A stretch of 64,000 nt of DNA from Kistimonas scapharcae (GCF_039540975.1 NZ_BAABFL010000478.1:9356-73355), one strand, 5' to 3'. Positions 42,358 through 52,105 are shown, counted from the first letter of the stretch. Translations and numbers: made by a program. The notes: generated by a model not told the origin, from the letters alone.

Positions 42358-43710
42358 TCACCACTCGCCAAATTGCCGCAGGCGTTGCTGGTCCAGATGC
42401 CGCTTATCGACCTTCAGATAAGCGGTTTGCTCTTCCACAATGACGGTCACTTCCTTTACCCCTGAAACAGAAGCGATCTGTTCATGGACACGGATGACTT
42501 CAGTGGGTACAACTGGAAACAATTCCATGACCAGGCTGGTGACATAGCGAGGCTGACGCATGGTCATCACCAACAACCACCAAACAGCTGTCGCAGAACC
42601 ACAAACCACCAGCACACCTATATGCCCATAAGACTGATAGGCAACCCCACTCAGTGCCCCGCCCAAACCTGCGCCCAGAAACTGGCAGGTCGAATAGGCG
42701 CCCATTGCCGTACCGCGATTTCCCGCCGGTGCCTGGCGACTCACCAGCGAGGGCAATGTGGCTTCAAGGAAGTTAAAGGCAGCAAAAAAGAGGAAAACAC
42801 TCACAATCAAACCGATCAAACTGTCTCGCTCTGACCAGGCAATAACTTGGGCAACAAGCAATAAAGCAACCGCACCGACCATGACCTGTTTCAGGCACTG
42901 CTTCCGTTCGCCGATCACAATAAACGGCACCATCGCAACAAACGACAGAACCATCGTCAACAGGTAGACCCACCAGTGCTCTTCACGCGGCAGGCCTGCA
43001 AGATTCTGCAGATCCAGCGGGACAGTAATAAACAGCCCCATCAGAACAAAGTGAAGGATGAAAATCCCCACATCCAAACGGAGCAACTGCTGATCTTTCA
43101 ACGTGGCGCTAAGCTGCCCGGTAATGGTCGCGGTTTCACGATTAAACTTCTGAATGGCGGGAGTCGGCACTCCCCATGCAACAATCCCCATCGCAGCCAG
43201 GGCAGCAACAGCAGTGACCATGAACAGCCCGTCGATACCTGTCAGTCTTGTAATCAGCGGCCCCAGCACCATCGCCACACAAAATGAAAGCCCAATACTC
43301 ATGCCAACCATGGCCATGGCCTTGGTCCGGTTCTGTTCACGAGTGAGATCAGACAGCAGTGCAGTAATCGCAGCAGCAACCGCCCCCGCACCCTGCAGGA
43401 AACGCCCCGCGATAATGCCAACGATGGAATCAGAGAAGGCCGCCAACAGGCTGCCCAGAAAGAAGATAGCAAGCCCGATGATAATAACGGGCTTTCTACC
43501 GATTCGATCCGACAACAATCCAGCAGGAATTTGTAACAGCGCCTGGGTAATACCATAGGCGCCAATCGCCAGTCCGATTAATGCAGGCGTGCTGCCCTCA
43601 ATCGTATCGGCATAAACAGCCAATACCGGAAGCAACATGAACAACCCTAGCATACGCAGGGCGAACACAGCGGATAATGACAGTGAGGCTCTTACTTCCA
43701 GTTGATTCAT
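42358..43710 (-). CDS. yajR: MFS transporter YajR
   Basis: 450 residues: twelve membrane helices of the major facilitator superfamily followed by a C-terminal cytoplasmic YAM domain (about 385-450), the arrangement of E. coli YajR (454 residues). Motif A GLLSDRIGRKP, GRFLQGAGAVAAAITALLSD, and TREQNRTKAMA are shared closely. YajR is a proton-driven exporter-type protein with unclear substrate. In Pseudomonas the homologue sits between uvrA and ssb; here the SopB-like gene lies between it and uvrA. Confidence 0.9.
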   Translation of the reverse strand: MNQLEVRASLSLSAVFALRMLGLFMLLPVLAVYADTIEGSTPALIGLAIGAYGITQALLQIPAGLLSDRIGRKPVIIIGLAIFFLGSLLAAFSDSIVGIIAGRFLQGAGAVAAAITALLSDLTREQNRTKAMAMVGMSIGLSFCVAMVLGPLITRLTGIDGLFMVTAVAALAAMGIVAWGVPTPAIQKFNRETATITGQLSATLKDQQLLRLDVGIFILHFVLMGLFITVPLDLQNLAGLPREEHWWVYLLTMVLSFVAMVPFIVIGERKQCLKQVMVGAVALLLVAQVIAWSERDSLIGLIVSVFLFFAAFNFLEATLPSLVSRQAPAGNRGTAMGAYSTCQFLGAGLGGALSGVAYQSYGHIGVLVVCGSATAVWWLLVMTMRQPRYVTSLVMELFPVVPTEVIRVHEQIASVSGVKEVTVIVEEQTAYLKVDKRHLDQQRLRQFGEW

Positions 43711-43788
43711 ACAAACTACTTATCATTCTTTAGTCGGCGAAACAGCTGCATTGTATCAGTTGGAAGACACCTTATAGCAAGTACAGTC

Positions 43789-45630
43789 TTACGAGGCAGC
43801 AGCCCCCGAAGCGCCTCGCACCTCACGCCGAACAGACTCATTACCAATGCGTTTATCGATGGATTTGATATCTTCCGTCTTATATCCCTGCAAACCGGTA
43901 TTATATTCCTGAATCTCCAGATTCCCGCTATTAAGCAGTATGGAATGCCATAATTCCTGTTCTTCTGGTGTCAGAGGAGCACCCGGTTCAGGGACTTCAC
44001 CACGCAGCTCACAGCGTGCCGCCAGAAACTTCACCTCTGCGTCCAGCATTCCCGTACGGTCTTTACCACTCTTGCAGTTCGACAACGGAATGCCCTTCAA
44101 AAGATGGGTGAGCAGCAGGATACGGGAAGGCATTTTATAGGCTTCCCCACCGTCTTTATGGTGCAGTCCTTTCTGAAAAATCGTTCTGATCTGCCGCTCA
44201 AGCTGCCTGACGAGCCTAAATTCTCTTCGTAGCGCAACAATGCGATCTGATATGGTCTCAAACTCCTGAGGAGTTGCCATTGCAAGCCTGCTTTCCAGCG
44301 CCTCAAGTTTGGCCGCCTGACTATTGATATACTCCATAACCCATCCGCCGGGGATATCCGTTTTCTCTTCAGGATCACCAATCAAACTCTCAAGGCTTTT
44401 TCTGTTCAGAGCATCGGATACGTCCCACCCCACCAACACATCAGGCACCGAAGGACCAATAGCGAAATAATTAACACCAAAGTTGAAACACAACATCCGT
44501 GTTGTCAGTCTAATCGCCAGAGGGCTTCCATCCGGCCCCATAATATCCAGCTTGATTGGCTGCTTCCCCGTCAGTTGGCTGAATGCTTCTATCTGATCAG
44601 CCAGCATTCTCTTTTCATTATCCAGTCCAGATCGTACCAAGTCAGGCGTCACTAACGATGAAGACACCAAATCGAGGTGTACTGACTTTTCAGGATGCGC
44701 AAAAGCCTGCTGCAATAGATCCGGACGGAGACTCAGCGCAGCTAATAATGATTCCTTCGCACGTTGTAGATTGGCGATTTTTCGTTCATCGCCTTCCATT
44801 CCATAGGCGGAGTGAATGCCGTGCCGAACGCCCTGATAGAGCACATGCCCGGTATCACGACTTCGCAAACTGGATGTCCATAGATTCACGGCATGGTCTG
44901 CAGACGTTATGGTTAATGAGGAAATACCTCCCCCTTGATAACTGACCGGAAAAAAATCCCTTTCATTCGATACGGAAGAACGCATTTCAGCAGCAGGCGT
45001 CTGCTGACTCTCCAGTATGCCAAGCGATCGATTTTCAATGGTTCCTTTTACCGCTTGCCACTTTTTTTGATTTAAGCCCCTGATGATTTTGCTTTTCATT
45101 AAGGCTTTCAAGTCTTGTGGGGGATACCCCGCTTTAACAAGGCGCTTTCTCAAACGCTGTGGATGCGCTTTCACTTCACGAATCAAGCTTTTATCCGTCA
45201 CGGGTTCATGTGCCAAATCTTGTTCACTAGCCGTTAGCAGACGTTGCAGTTCAATTTCCAGAGTATCGCGCAGAGCTAAGAGCGGAGGCGACATAAACCG
45301 GTTTTCATTAATCAGTTCTATCGCAACTAACAGATTACGAATCCTGATTTCATTTAATGCCCCCAGGCTCACAGAACTCTTCCACTTACCTGGACTGACT
45401 CGTCTTGTTGCCAAAAAGTGATTCAGGGGTTCCGATCTAACCGTACGCTCAGACAACCTTCGCTGCGCATTGCCTGTACGAAACCGTTCTCTTAAATATG
45501 TAATCGGATTTCGAACGCTAATTAAACGACTCAGCCCTTGGCGCCAACGAGCCCACCGCGAATTCGTCGGTTGCGTCTGATGTGAGCGATTGGATCGCTG
45601 ACTGGAAGGATCAACGCCTCCTGGGCGCAT
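43789..45630 (-). CDS. SopB/IpgD-type inositol phosphate phosphatase (likely secreted effector)
   Basis: 613 residues. The C-terminal half matches the SopB (SigD)/IpgD family of type III secretion effectors: FNFGVN (motif 1) near residue 380 and the catalytic motif NCKSGKDRTGMLDAE with Cys519 and Arg525 (CX5R). In hosts these enzymes remove phosphates from phosphoinositides and alter membrane traffic and Akt signalling. The N-terminal ~60 residues are polar, serine/glutamine/arginine-rich and disordered in look, as expected for a secretion signal and chaperone-binding region. No signal peptide. No type III secretion genes or chaperone gene are seen nearby. The gene is divergent from uvrA. Active-site residues are complete, so activity is likely; delivery into host cells is inferred. 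Confidence 0.85.
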   Translation of the reverse strand: MRPGGVDPSSQRSNRSHQTQPTNSRWARWRQGLSRLISVRNPITYLRERFRTGNAQRRLSERTVRSEPLNHFLATRRVSPGKWKSSVSLGALNEIRIRNLLVAIELINENRFMSPPLLALRDTLEIELQRLLTASEQDLAHEPVTDKSLIREVKAHPQRLRKRLVKAGYPPQDLKALMKSKIIRGLNQKKWQAVKGTIENRSLGILESQQTPAAEMRSSVSNERDFFPVSYQGGGISSLTITSADHAVNLWTSSLRSRDTGHVLYQGVRHGIHSAYGMEGDERKIANLQRAKESLLAALSLRPDLLQQAFAHPEKSVHLDLVSSSLVTPDLVRSGLDNEKRMLADQIEAFSQLTGKQPIKLDIMGPDGSPLAIRLTTRMLCFNFGVNYFAIGPSVPDVLVGWDVSDALNRKSLESLIGDPEEKTDIPGGWVMEYINSQAAKLEALESRLAMATPQEFETISDRIVALRREFRLVRQLERQIRTIFQKGLHHKDGGEAYKMPSRILLLTHLLKGIPLSNCKSGKDRTGMLDAEVKFLAARCELRGEVPEPGAPLTPEEQELWHSILLNSGNLEIQEYNTGLQGYKTEDIKSIDKRIGNESVRREVRGASGAAAS

Positions 45631-45705
45631 GTTATCGTCCGTGTTTATTTGCCATTCTCAACACTATAGGAGCAGTGTACGCAAGCCGTCCACATTAAAA
45701 CCTGC

Positions 45706-45734
45706 ATGACCAGACTGTAGCGCTTCTTTATAAT
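45706..45734 (+). promoter_or_regulatory. uvrA promoter
   Basis: Perfect -10 box TATAAT at 45729-45734 and a -35-like ATGACC at 45706-45711 with a 17-base spacer, 28 bases before the uvrA start. No canonical LexA box (CTGT-N8-ACAG) overlaps it. Confidence 0.7.
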
Positions 45735-45761
45735 AGCGGGTTCTCTGTAAGGAGTTGGCTT

Positions 45762-48602
45762 GTGGACCAGATAACTGTCCGTGGTGCAAGAACCCACAAC
45801 CTCAAGAATATCAATCTGGATATTCCCCGCGATAAACTGATTGTTATCACCGGGTTGTCCGGTTCCGGGAAATCCTCACTGGCGTTTGACACCCTCTATG
45901 CGGAAGGGCAGCGTCGCTATGTGGAATCCCTGTCGACCTACGCACGACAGTTTCTTTCTATGATGGAAAAGCCGGATGTGGATCATATCGAAGGCTTGTC
46001 ACCCGCAATCTCCATTGAGCAGAAATCAACCAGCCATAACCCGCGTTCAACGGTTGGTACGATTACGGAAGTTTACGACTATCTTCGCCTTCTGTTTGCC
46101 CGCACAGGTATTCCTCGTTGCCCCAAACACCATCATCCACTGGAAGCACAAACCGTCAGCCAGATGGTTGATCAGGTACTGGCCTTGCCAGAGGGTGAGA
46201 AACTCATGATCCTTGCGCCTGTTGTGCGGGAGCGGAAAGGCGAACACCTGCACATTTTCAGTGAACTGAAAAGTCAGGGTTTTATTCGCGCCCGCATAGA
46301 CGGCATCGTGGCTGATCTGGATACGCCACCGGCCCTGGACAAAAAGCGCAAGCACACGATTGAAGTTGTCGTAGACCGTTTCAAGGTTCGTGCAGACCTG
46401 CAGCTGCGTATTGCAGAGTCCTTTGAAACCGCGCTGGGTCTGACTGATGGGCTGGTTGCCGTCAGCTTCATGGATAGTGACCAGGACGACATTGTTTTCT
46501 CTGCCAAATATGCCTGCCCAGAGTGCGGTTACAGTCTCAATGAACTTGAGCCTCGATTGTTTTCTTTCAACAACCCAGCCGGAGCCTGCCCAAGTTGTGA
46601 CGGTCTGGGGGTTCGGCAGTTTTTTGATCCGGACAGAATCATTCAGCATCCGGAACTGACCCTGGCGGAAGGTGCAATCCGCGGGTGGGACCGACGCAGC
46701 GTCTACTATTTCCACATGCTGAAATCGCTGGCGACCCATTGTGGTTTCGATATTGATACGCCATTCGATGAGCTTTCTGCGGCACATCAAGACATCATTC
46801 TGCATGGATCAGGGCATGAAGAGATCGATTTCAGCTACATCAATGATCGGGGCGACATATACCGTAAACGACATCGGTTCGAGGGTATCATCCCTAATTT
46901 TGAACGACGTTACCGGGATACAGATTCGCAATCCGTTCGCGATGAGCTATCCAAATTCCTGGCCACACAGGCTTGTCCGAAGTGTAAAGGCACCCGCCTC
47001 AGGGAAGAAGCTCGGAATGTTTTTATCGAAGATAACACACTGCCCGACATTACAAGGCTGCCTGTTGAAAAGTCCCTGGCCTACTTCCAGACATTGAGCT
47101 TACCGGGGCGTCGTGGTGAAATTGCGGCCAAAATTCTCAAAGAGATTTCGGATCGCCTGAGCTTTCTGGTGAATGTTGGCCTCAATTACCTGACCCTCGA
47201 TCGCAGTGCAGAAACCCTGTCCGGTGGTGAAGCCCAGCGTATCCGACTGGCCAGCCAGATTGGTGCCGGTCTGGTAGGCGTCATGTATATCCTGGACGAA
47301 CCCTCTATTGGTCTTCACCAACGTGACAACGACAGACTGTTGAAAACCCTGACTCGTCTGCGTGATCTGGGCAATACCGTTATTGTTGTGGAGCACGATG
47401 AGGATGCAATTCGCTCAGCCGATCATGTCATCGATATTGGTCCCGGTGCAGGTGTTCATGGCGGTGGCGTTGTTGCACAGGGGACACCAGACGAGGTCAT
47501 TGCATCCCCTCAGTCTCTGACTGGCCAGTATCTTTCAGGCGTACTGGAAATTGCCATTCCAGCCAAACGACAGCCTGTGGATAAAAAGAAACTGTTAAGC
47601 CTGTCAGGTTGCACGGGCAACAACTTGAAAAATGTCAATCTGGAGATCCCTGTTGGTCTGATGACGTGTATTACCGGTGTATCCGGTTCGGGTAAATCGA
47701 CATTGATTAACAGCACGCTGTACCCCATTTGCGCCCATCAGCTTAATGGAGCAACAACACTCTCTCCGTCGCCTTATCGAAAAATCACTGGTTTAGATCA
47801 CTTCGATAAGTGCATTGATATTGACCAGAGTCCCATAGGTCGGACTCCCCGCTCTAACCCGGCCACCTATACGGGTATATTCACGCCTATCCGGGAGCTT
47901 TTTGCCGGCACCCAGGAAGCGCGCTCCCGGGGCTACAAGCCTGGTCGATTCAGCTTTAATGTTAAAGGCGGGCGCTGCGAAGCGTGCCAGGGTGATGGTG
48001 TCATCAAGGTTGAAATGCACTTCCTGCCGGATATTTACGTTCCCTGCGACGTCTGTAAAGGCAAACGTTATAACCGTGAAACCCTGGATATCCAATACAA
48101 AGGTAAGAGCATTGATGAAGTGCTGGATATGACCGTCGAGGATGCTCTGGTGTTCTTTGACGCCATTCCTGCACTCAAGCGTAAACTGCAAACACTCATG
48201 GATGTCGGGTTGTCGTATATCCGATTGGGCCAGAATGCGACAACACTTTCTGGCGGTGAAGCACAACGGGTTAAACTTGCCAAAGAGCTGTCAAAACGGG
48301 ACACCGGCAAGACGCTCTATATTCTTGACGAGCCGACCACTGGACTTCATTTTCATGATATCCAGCAACTACTGCAGGTACTTCACCGGTTACGCGACCA
48401 CGGCAACACGATCGTTGTTATTGAGCATAACCTGGATGTTATCAAAACCGCTGACTGGTTGGTTGACCTTGGACCTGAAGGGGGCGATGGCGGTGGTGAA
48501 ATTATTGCAACGGGCACCCCGGAGGACGTTGCAGCGATCTCGGAATCACATACCGGTCATTTTCTTAAGCCCATAATTCAGAAGGCCAAAGTGGTGGCCT
48601 GA
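45762..48602 (+). CDS. uvrA: Excinuclease ABC subunit A
   Basis: 946 residues, damage-recognition ATPase of nucleotide excision repair. Start GTG with AAGGAG eight bases upstream. First ATPase: GLSGSGKSS; zinc module with CPECG and CPSCDG; signature LSGGEAQRI with ILDEPSIGLH. Second ATPase: GVSGSGKST, the CEACQGDG and CDVCKGKR zinc module, LSGGEAQRVKL and ILDEPTTGLH. It forms a dimer that loads UvrB on damaged DNA. Full length with no missing motif. Ends at a bidirectional terminator. Confidence 0.98.
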   Translation: MDQITVRGARTHNLKNINLDIPRDKLIVITGLSGSGKSSLAFDTLYAEGQRRYVESLSTYARQFLSMMEKPDVDHIEGLSPAISIEQKSTSHNPRSTVGTITEVYDYLRLLFARTGIPRCPKHHHPLEAQTVSQMVDQVLALPEGEKLMILAPVVRERKGEHLHIFSELKSQGFIRARIDGIVADLDTPPALDKKRKHTIEVVVDRFKVRADLQLRIAESFETALGLTDGLVAVSFMDSDQDDIVFSAKYACPECGYSLNELEPRLFSFNNPAGACPSCDGLGVRQFFDPDRIIQHPELTLAEGAIRGWDRRSVYYFHMLKSLATHCGFDIDTPFDELSAAHQDIILHGSGHEEIDFSYINDRGDIYRKRHRFEGIIPNFERRYRDTDSQSVRDELSKFLATQACPKCKGTRLREEARNVFIEDNTLPDITRLPVEKSLAYFQTLSLPGRRGEIAAKILKEISDRLSFLVNVGLNYLTLDRSAETLSGGEAQRIRLASQIGAGLVGVMYILDEPSIGLHQRDNDRLLKTLTRLRDLGNTVIVVEHDEDAIRSADHVIDIGPGAGVHGGGVVAQGTPDEVIASPQSLTGQYLSGVLEIAIPAKRQPVDKKKLLSLSGCTGNNLKNVNLEIPVGLMTCITGVSGSGKSTLINSTLYPICAHQLNGATTLSPSPYRKITGLDHFDKCIDIDQSPIGRTPRSNPATYTGIFTPIRELFAGTQEARSRGYKPGRFSFNVKGGRCEACQGDGVIKVEMHFLPDIYVPCDVCKGKRYNRETLDIQYKGKSIDEVLDMTVEDALVFFDAIPALKRKLQTLMDVGLSYIRLGQNATTLSGGEAQRVKLAKELSKRDTGKTLYILDEPTTGLHFHDIQQLLQVLHRLRDHGNTIVVIEHNLDVIKTADWLVDLGPEGGDGGGEIIATGTPEDVAAISESHTGHFLKPIIQKAKVVA

Positions 48603-48610
48603 CAAAATAA

Positions 48611-48635
48611 AAAACCCGGCCACATGCCGGGTTTT
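48611..48635. terminator. Bidirectional terminator between uvrA and the aminotransferase gene
   Basis: Stem AAAACCCGGC/GCCGGGTTTT with loop CACAT, flanked by A-run and T-run on both sides. It ends uvrA (plus) and the aminotransferase gene (minus). Confidence 0.92.
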
Positions 48636-48659
48636 TTATTTTATATCCAAATGACGCCA

Positions 48660-49838
48660 TTAAGCATAAATGGCACTCGCAGCCTTGATTGACTCACCGG
48701 CTTTAAAGCTATATCCCTGCTTAAGTAATGCAGCTTCAAGCGCTGACAGGCAGCTCAAAACATTGGACTTGCTTGCAGCATAGCCCATTAATCCGATGCG
48801 CCAGACTTTACCGGCAAATGCACCCAGTCCGGCACCAATTTCCAGATTATAGGCATTTAGAAGCTGGCTTCTTACTGCAGCATCATCGACCCCTTCAGGT
48901 ATGACAACGGCATTCAGTTGAACCAAACGTTCTTTCTCAGGAACCAGCATTTCCAGGCCAATGGCAGCCAAGCCAGCGGTCAGCGCACGGTGATGTAGCG
49001 CATGACGCTCCCAAGCATTTTCCAGCCCCTCTTCCTGCAAAATACACAAAGCCTCATGCAGGGCGTACAATTGATTCACAGGAGCCGTATGGTGGTAGGC
49101 ACGTTTTCCCTCTCCTCCCCAGTACCCCATGATCAGACTCATATCAAGGAACCAGCTTTTTACCTTGCTCTTTCTGCCGTTAATCTTCGCGATAGCAGCA
49201 TCACTGAAGCTGACTGGGGACAAACCCGGTACACACGATAAGCACTTCTGCGAGCCGGAATAAACAGCATCAATACCCCATTGATCAATATTCAACTCAC
49301 AACCGCCCAATGATGTAACCGTATCGACAATCGTCAAACAATCATGCCCTTTCGCCAAACGGCAAAGTGTTTCTGCATCCGATAATGCACCGGTTGATGT
49401 CTCTGCATGAACAAAGGCAAGAATTGCCGCATCCGGATGTTCCGTTAGCGCTTCCTCAACTTTCACCGGATCAACAGCACGCCCCCATTCCGATTCAACG
49501 ACAACGGGCACACCGCCAAAACGTTCGACATTCTCTTTCATCCGCCCGCCAAAAACGCCATTGATACAAACAATGACTTTGTCACCTTCTTCCACCAAGT
49601 TTGCGAAGCAGGCTTCCATACCCGCGGACCCAGGTGCAGAAATGGGTAACGTGAGACGGTTTTGGGTTTTGAACGCGTACTGAATCAGCGTCTTCAATTC
49701 ATCCATCATACGAATAAATTCAGGATCAAGATGACCGATCGTCGGGCGGGAAAGTGCTTCTGTGATTCTCGGATTAACATCAGAAGGGCCAGGACCCATG
49801 AGCGTGCGGCGGGGCGGATGGAATGAGGTAATTGTCAT
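48660..49838 (-). CDS. Class V aminotransferase (alanine/serine-glyoxylate type)
   Basis: 392 residues, PLP-dependent. Start region LMGPGPSDVNPRI, IVDTVTSLGG (Asp binding the PLP ring nitrogen), SGSQKCLSCVPG with the Schiff-base lysine, and a C-terminal arginine in VWRIGLMG. These belong to alanine-glyoxylate/serine-pyruvate aminotransferases (AGXT, PucG, and the purine-catabolic ureidoglycine type). It probably moves an amino group between alanine or serine and a 2-oxo acid such as glyoxylate. No neighbouring pathway genes decide between them. It is alone between two terminators, with a 200-base gap to the ribosomal block. Confidence 0.88.
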   Translation of the reverse strand: MTITSFHPPRRTLMGPGPSDVNPRITEALSRPTIGHLDPEFIRMMDELKTLIQYAFKTQNRLTLPISAPGSAGMEACFANLVEEGDKVIVCINGVFGGRMKENVERFGGVPVVVESEWGRAVDPVKVEEALTEHPDAAILAFVHAETSTGALSDAETLCRLAKGHDCLTIVDTVTSLGGCELNIDQWGIDAVYSGSQKCLSCVPGLSPVSFSDAAIAKINGRKSKVKSWFLDMSLIMGYWGGEGKRAYHHTAPVNQLYALHEALCILQEEGLENAWERHALHHRALTAGLAAIGLEMLVPEKERLVQLNAVVIPEGVDDAAVRSQLLNAYNLEIGAGLGAFAGKVWRIGLMGYAASKSNVLSCLSALEAALLKQGYSFKAGESIKAASAIYA

Positions 49839-50002
49839 GCTCTTGTATCTTTTCGTTTTTGGGGAGACAAGCTGCCAGCGGGATTCACATAGCAGAGCAA
49901 CATTCGTTAGGCAGGATACACCAGAAACACGTTAAGTGCGCGTTCCTTGAGGATATTCATATCGGTACAAAATAGCAGGCATAAGAAAAATGGCAGGCAT
50001 AA

Positions 50003-50029
50003 AAAAACCGGGCTTTAAGCCCGGTTTTT
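50003..50029 (-). terminator. Terminator of the alpha operon (after rplQ)
   Basis: GC-rich stem CCGGGCT/AGCCCGG (positions 50008-50024) extended by A/T pairs, with seven T following on the minus strand, ten bases after the rplQ stop. Confidence 0.92.
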
Positions 50030-50038
50030 CTGCTGATT

Positions 50039-50422
50039 TTACTCTTCGTCAGCTGCAGCTTCTGCAGGACGATCAACCAGCTGTACGTATGCCATAGGAG
50101 CATTGTCACCGTGACGGTAACCACACTTCAGGATACGGATGTAACCGCCAGGACGATCCTTGAAACGGGGTCCCAGATCGGAGAAAAGCTTGCCTACGGC
50201 TGCTTTGCTGCGAAGGCGGTCAAACGCCAGACGGCGATTGGCTACGGAGTCTTCCTTAGCCAGGGTGATCATGGGCTCTGCTACACGGCGCAGTTCTTTC
50301 GCCTTGGGCAGAGTGGTCTTGATCATTTCATGTTCAACCAGGGACGCAGTCATGTTACGGAACATCGCGGTGCGATGTGAACTCGTCCGGCTGAATTTTC
50401 GTCCACTTTTACGGTGACGCAT
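50039..50422 (-). CDS. rplQ: 50S ribosomal protein L17
   Basis: 127 residues, equal to the E. coli protein, beginning MRHRKSGRKFSRTSSHR. L17 sits near the peptide exit tunnel of the large subunit. Last gene of the alpha operon, 30 bases after rpoA and just ahead of the strong terminator. The acidic C-terminal tail (AEAAADEE) is normal variation. Confidence 0.98.
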   Translation of the reverse strand: MRHRKSGRKFSRTSSHRTAMFRNMTASLVEHEMIKTTLPKAKELRRVAEPMITLAKEDSVANRRLAFDRLRSKAAVGKLFSDLGPRFKDRPGGYIRILKCGYRHGDNAPMAYVQLVDRPAEAAADEE

Positions 50423-50452
50423 AACTCTGATTCCTTACCAGTTGCCTGGCAC

Positions 50453-51454
50453 TTAAGCTGAAACCTTGTCGTCGCTCTTGAGGCTTGCCGGCGGCCAGTT
50501 ATCCAGGCGCATGCCCAGACTCAGGCCACGAGATGCCAGCACGTCTTTGATCTCGGTGAGTGACTTCTTACCCAAATTCGGGGTCTTGAGCAGCTCTACT
50601 TCGGTACGCTGAATCAGGTCACCGATATAGTAGATGTTCTCTGCTTTCAGGCAGTTTGCACTGCGCACAGTCAGTTCGAGATCGTCAACGGGACGCAGGA
50701 GAATAGGATCGACTTCGTCTTCCTTATGCTCCGGCTCAGGTTCAGCATCGCCTTCAAGGTCTACAAACACCGCCAGCTGCTGCTGGAGGATGGTAGCCGC
50801 ACGGCGAATCGCTTCGTCTGGCTCAATGGTCCCGTCGGTTTCAAGATCAATGACGAGCTTGTCGAGGTTTGTACGCTGCTCAACACGCGCGTTTTCTACT
50901 ACGTAGGAAACGAGATGAACCGGGCTATAGGTGGCATCCAGCTGCAAACGTCCGATTGAGCGGCTCTCATCATCATCTGAACGACGTGAATCAGCAGTTT
51001 CATAACCGCGACCACGACGAACCTTAAGCTTCATGTTGAAATCAGCTTTTTCGCCGAGGTGAGCAATGACGTGATCCGGATTCAGGATCTCGACATCGTG
51101 GTCAGGCTGGATATCAGCAGCTGTTACCACACCCTCACCCTTCTTGCTTAAGGTCAAGACCGCTTCATCACGACCTGCCATACGAATCGCCAAACCTTTC
51201 AGGTTCAGCAGAATATCGATGACATCTTCCTGTACGCCTTCAACAGTACTGTATTCGTGCTGGACGCCGTCGATCTCGGCTTCGACGACGGCACAGCCAG
51301 GCATTGAAGACAGCAGGATACGGCGAAGCGCATTGCCCAGAGTATGACCAAAACCACGCTCAAGAGGCTCAAGCGTAATTTTCGCTCGGGTCGGGCTGAG
51401 TTCCTCAACATCAATGTGACGAGGAGTCAGAAATTCTGTAGCCGAGTTCTGCAT
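50453..51454 (-). CDS. rpoA: RNA polymerase alpha subunit
   Basis: 333 residues starting at MQNSATEFLTPRHIDVEE, which aligns with the E. coli start; an upstream in-frame start five codons earlier is not needed. The N-terminal domain (to ~235) dimerises and carries the core assembly (GFGHTLGNALRRILLSSMPG), then a flexible acidic linker (EPEPEHKEDEVD), and a C-terminal domain (RSANCLKAENIYYIGDLIQRTE) that binds UP elements and activators. Complete. Confidence 0.98.
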   Translation of the reverse strand: MQNSATEFLTPRHIDVEELSPTRAKITLEPLERGFGHTLGNALRRILLSSMPGCAVVEAEIDGVQHEYSTVEGVQEDVIDILLNLKGLAIRMAGRDEAVLTLSKKGEGVVTAADIQPDHDVEILNPDHVIAHLGEKADFNMKLKVRRGRGYETADSRRSDDDESRSIGRLQLDATYSPVHLVSYVVENARVEQRTNLDKLVIDLETDGTIEPDEAIRRAATILQQQLAVFVDLEGDAEPEPEHKEDEVDPILLRPVDDLELTVRSANCLKAENIYYIGDLIQRTEVELLKTPNLGKKSLTEIKDVLASRGLSLGMRLDNWPPASLKSDDKVSA

Positions 51455-51484
51455 GGATGAACACCCCACCTAGTTATCTATCCC

Positions 51485-52105
51485 TTACTTGGAGTACAGC
51501 TCGACGATCAAGTTCTCATTGATGTCGGCTGACAGATCACTCCGCTCCGGCAGCGCCTTGAAGGTGCCTTCTTTCTTCTTGGCGTCCACTTCCACCCAAG
51601 TCGGGAAACCACGCTGAGCAGCCAGTTCCAGAGCAGCGCCGATGCGCAGCTGGGTCTTGGACTTCTCACGGATGGCTACAACATCGCCGGCCTTGACCTT
51701 GTAAGAAGGAATGTTAACAGTTTTGCCATTAACGGTAATAGCCTTATGGCTGACCAGCTGGCGAGATTCCGCACGAGTAGAACCGAAACCCATACGGTAA
51801 ACAACGTTATCAAGGCGGCATTCGAGCAGCTGCAGCAGGTTGGAACCTGTCGCGCCCTTGATGCGATCTGCTTCCTTGTAGTAGCTACGGAACTGTTTTT
51901 CCAGTACGCCGTAGATACGACGAACCTTCTGCTTCTCACGCAGCTGAACACCGTAGTCGGACAAACGACCACGACGCTGACCGTGCTGGCCAGGAATGGC
52001 TTCAGCGCGGCATTTTGATTCAAACGGACGAACGCCGCTCTTCAGAAAAAGGTCTGTGCCCTCACGACGAGACAGCTTGCACTTAGGACCTGTATATCTA
52101 GCCAT
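51485..52105 (-). CDS. rpsD: 30S ribosomal protein S4
   Basis: 206 residues beginning MARYTGPKCKLSRREGTDLF. S4 nucleates assembly of the 30S subunit and, in enteric bacteria, represses translation of the alpha operon. Domains: N-terminal rRNA-binding helices and an S4 RNA-binding domain from about residue 96 (RLDNVVYRMGFGSTRAESRQLVSHK). Only one Cys lies in the N-terminus apart from Cys9 and Cys33-region, so this is the zinc-free type. Confidence 0.98.
   Translation of the reverse strand: MARYTGPKCKLSRREGTDLFLKSGVRPFESKCRAEAIPGQHGQRRGRLSDYGVQLREKQKVRRIYGVLEKQFRSYYKEADRIKGATGSNLLQLLECRLDNVVYRMGFGSTRAESRQLVSHKAITVNGKTVNIPSYKVKAGDVVAIREKSKTQLRIGAALELAAQRGFPTWVEVDAKKKEGTFKALPERSDLSADINENLIVELYSK

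Noticed and set aside
43789..45630. Reading the CX5R protein as an ordinary tyrosine phosphatase
   Set aside because: The longer motif NCKSGKDRTGM and the separate FNFGVN motif point to the SopB/IpgD family, not classical protein tyrosine phosphatases.
45660..45761. LexA (SOS) box expected ahead of uvrA
   Set aside because: No CTGT-N8-ACAG pattern was found near the promoter; uvrA may not be under LexA here or the box may diverge. The same holds upstream of ssb.
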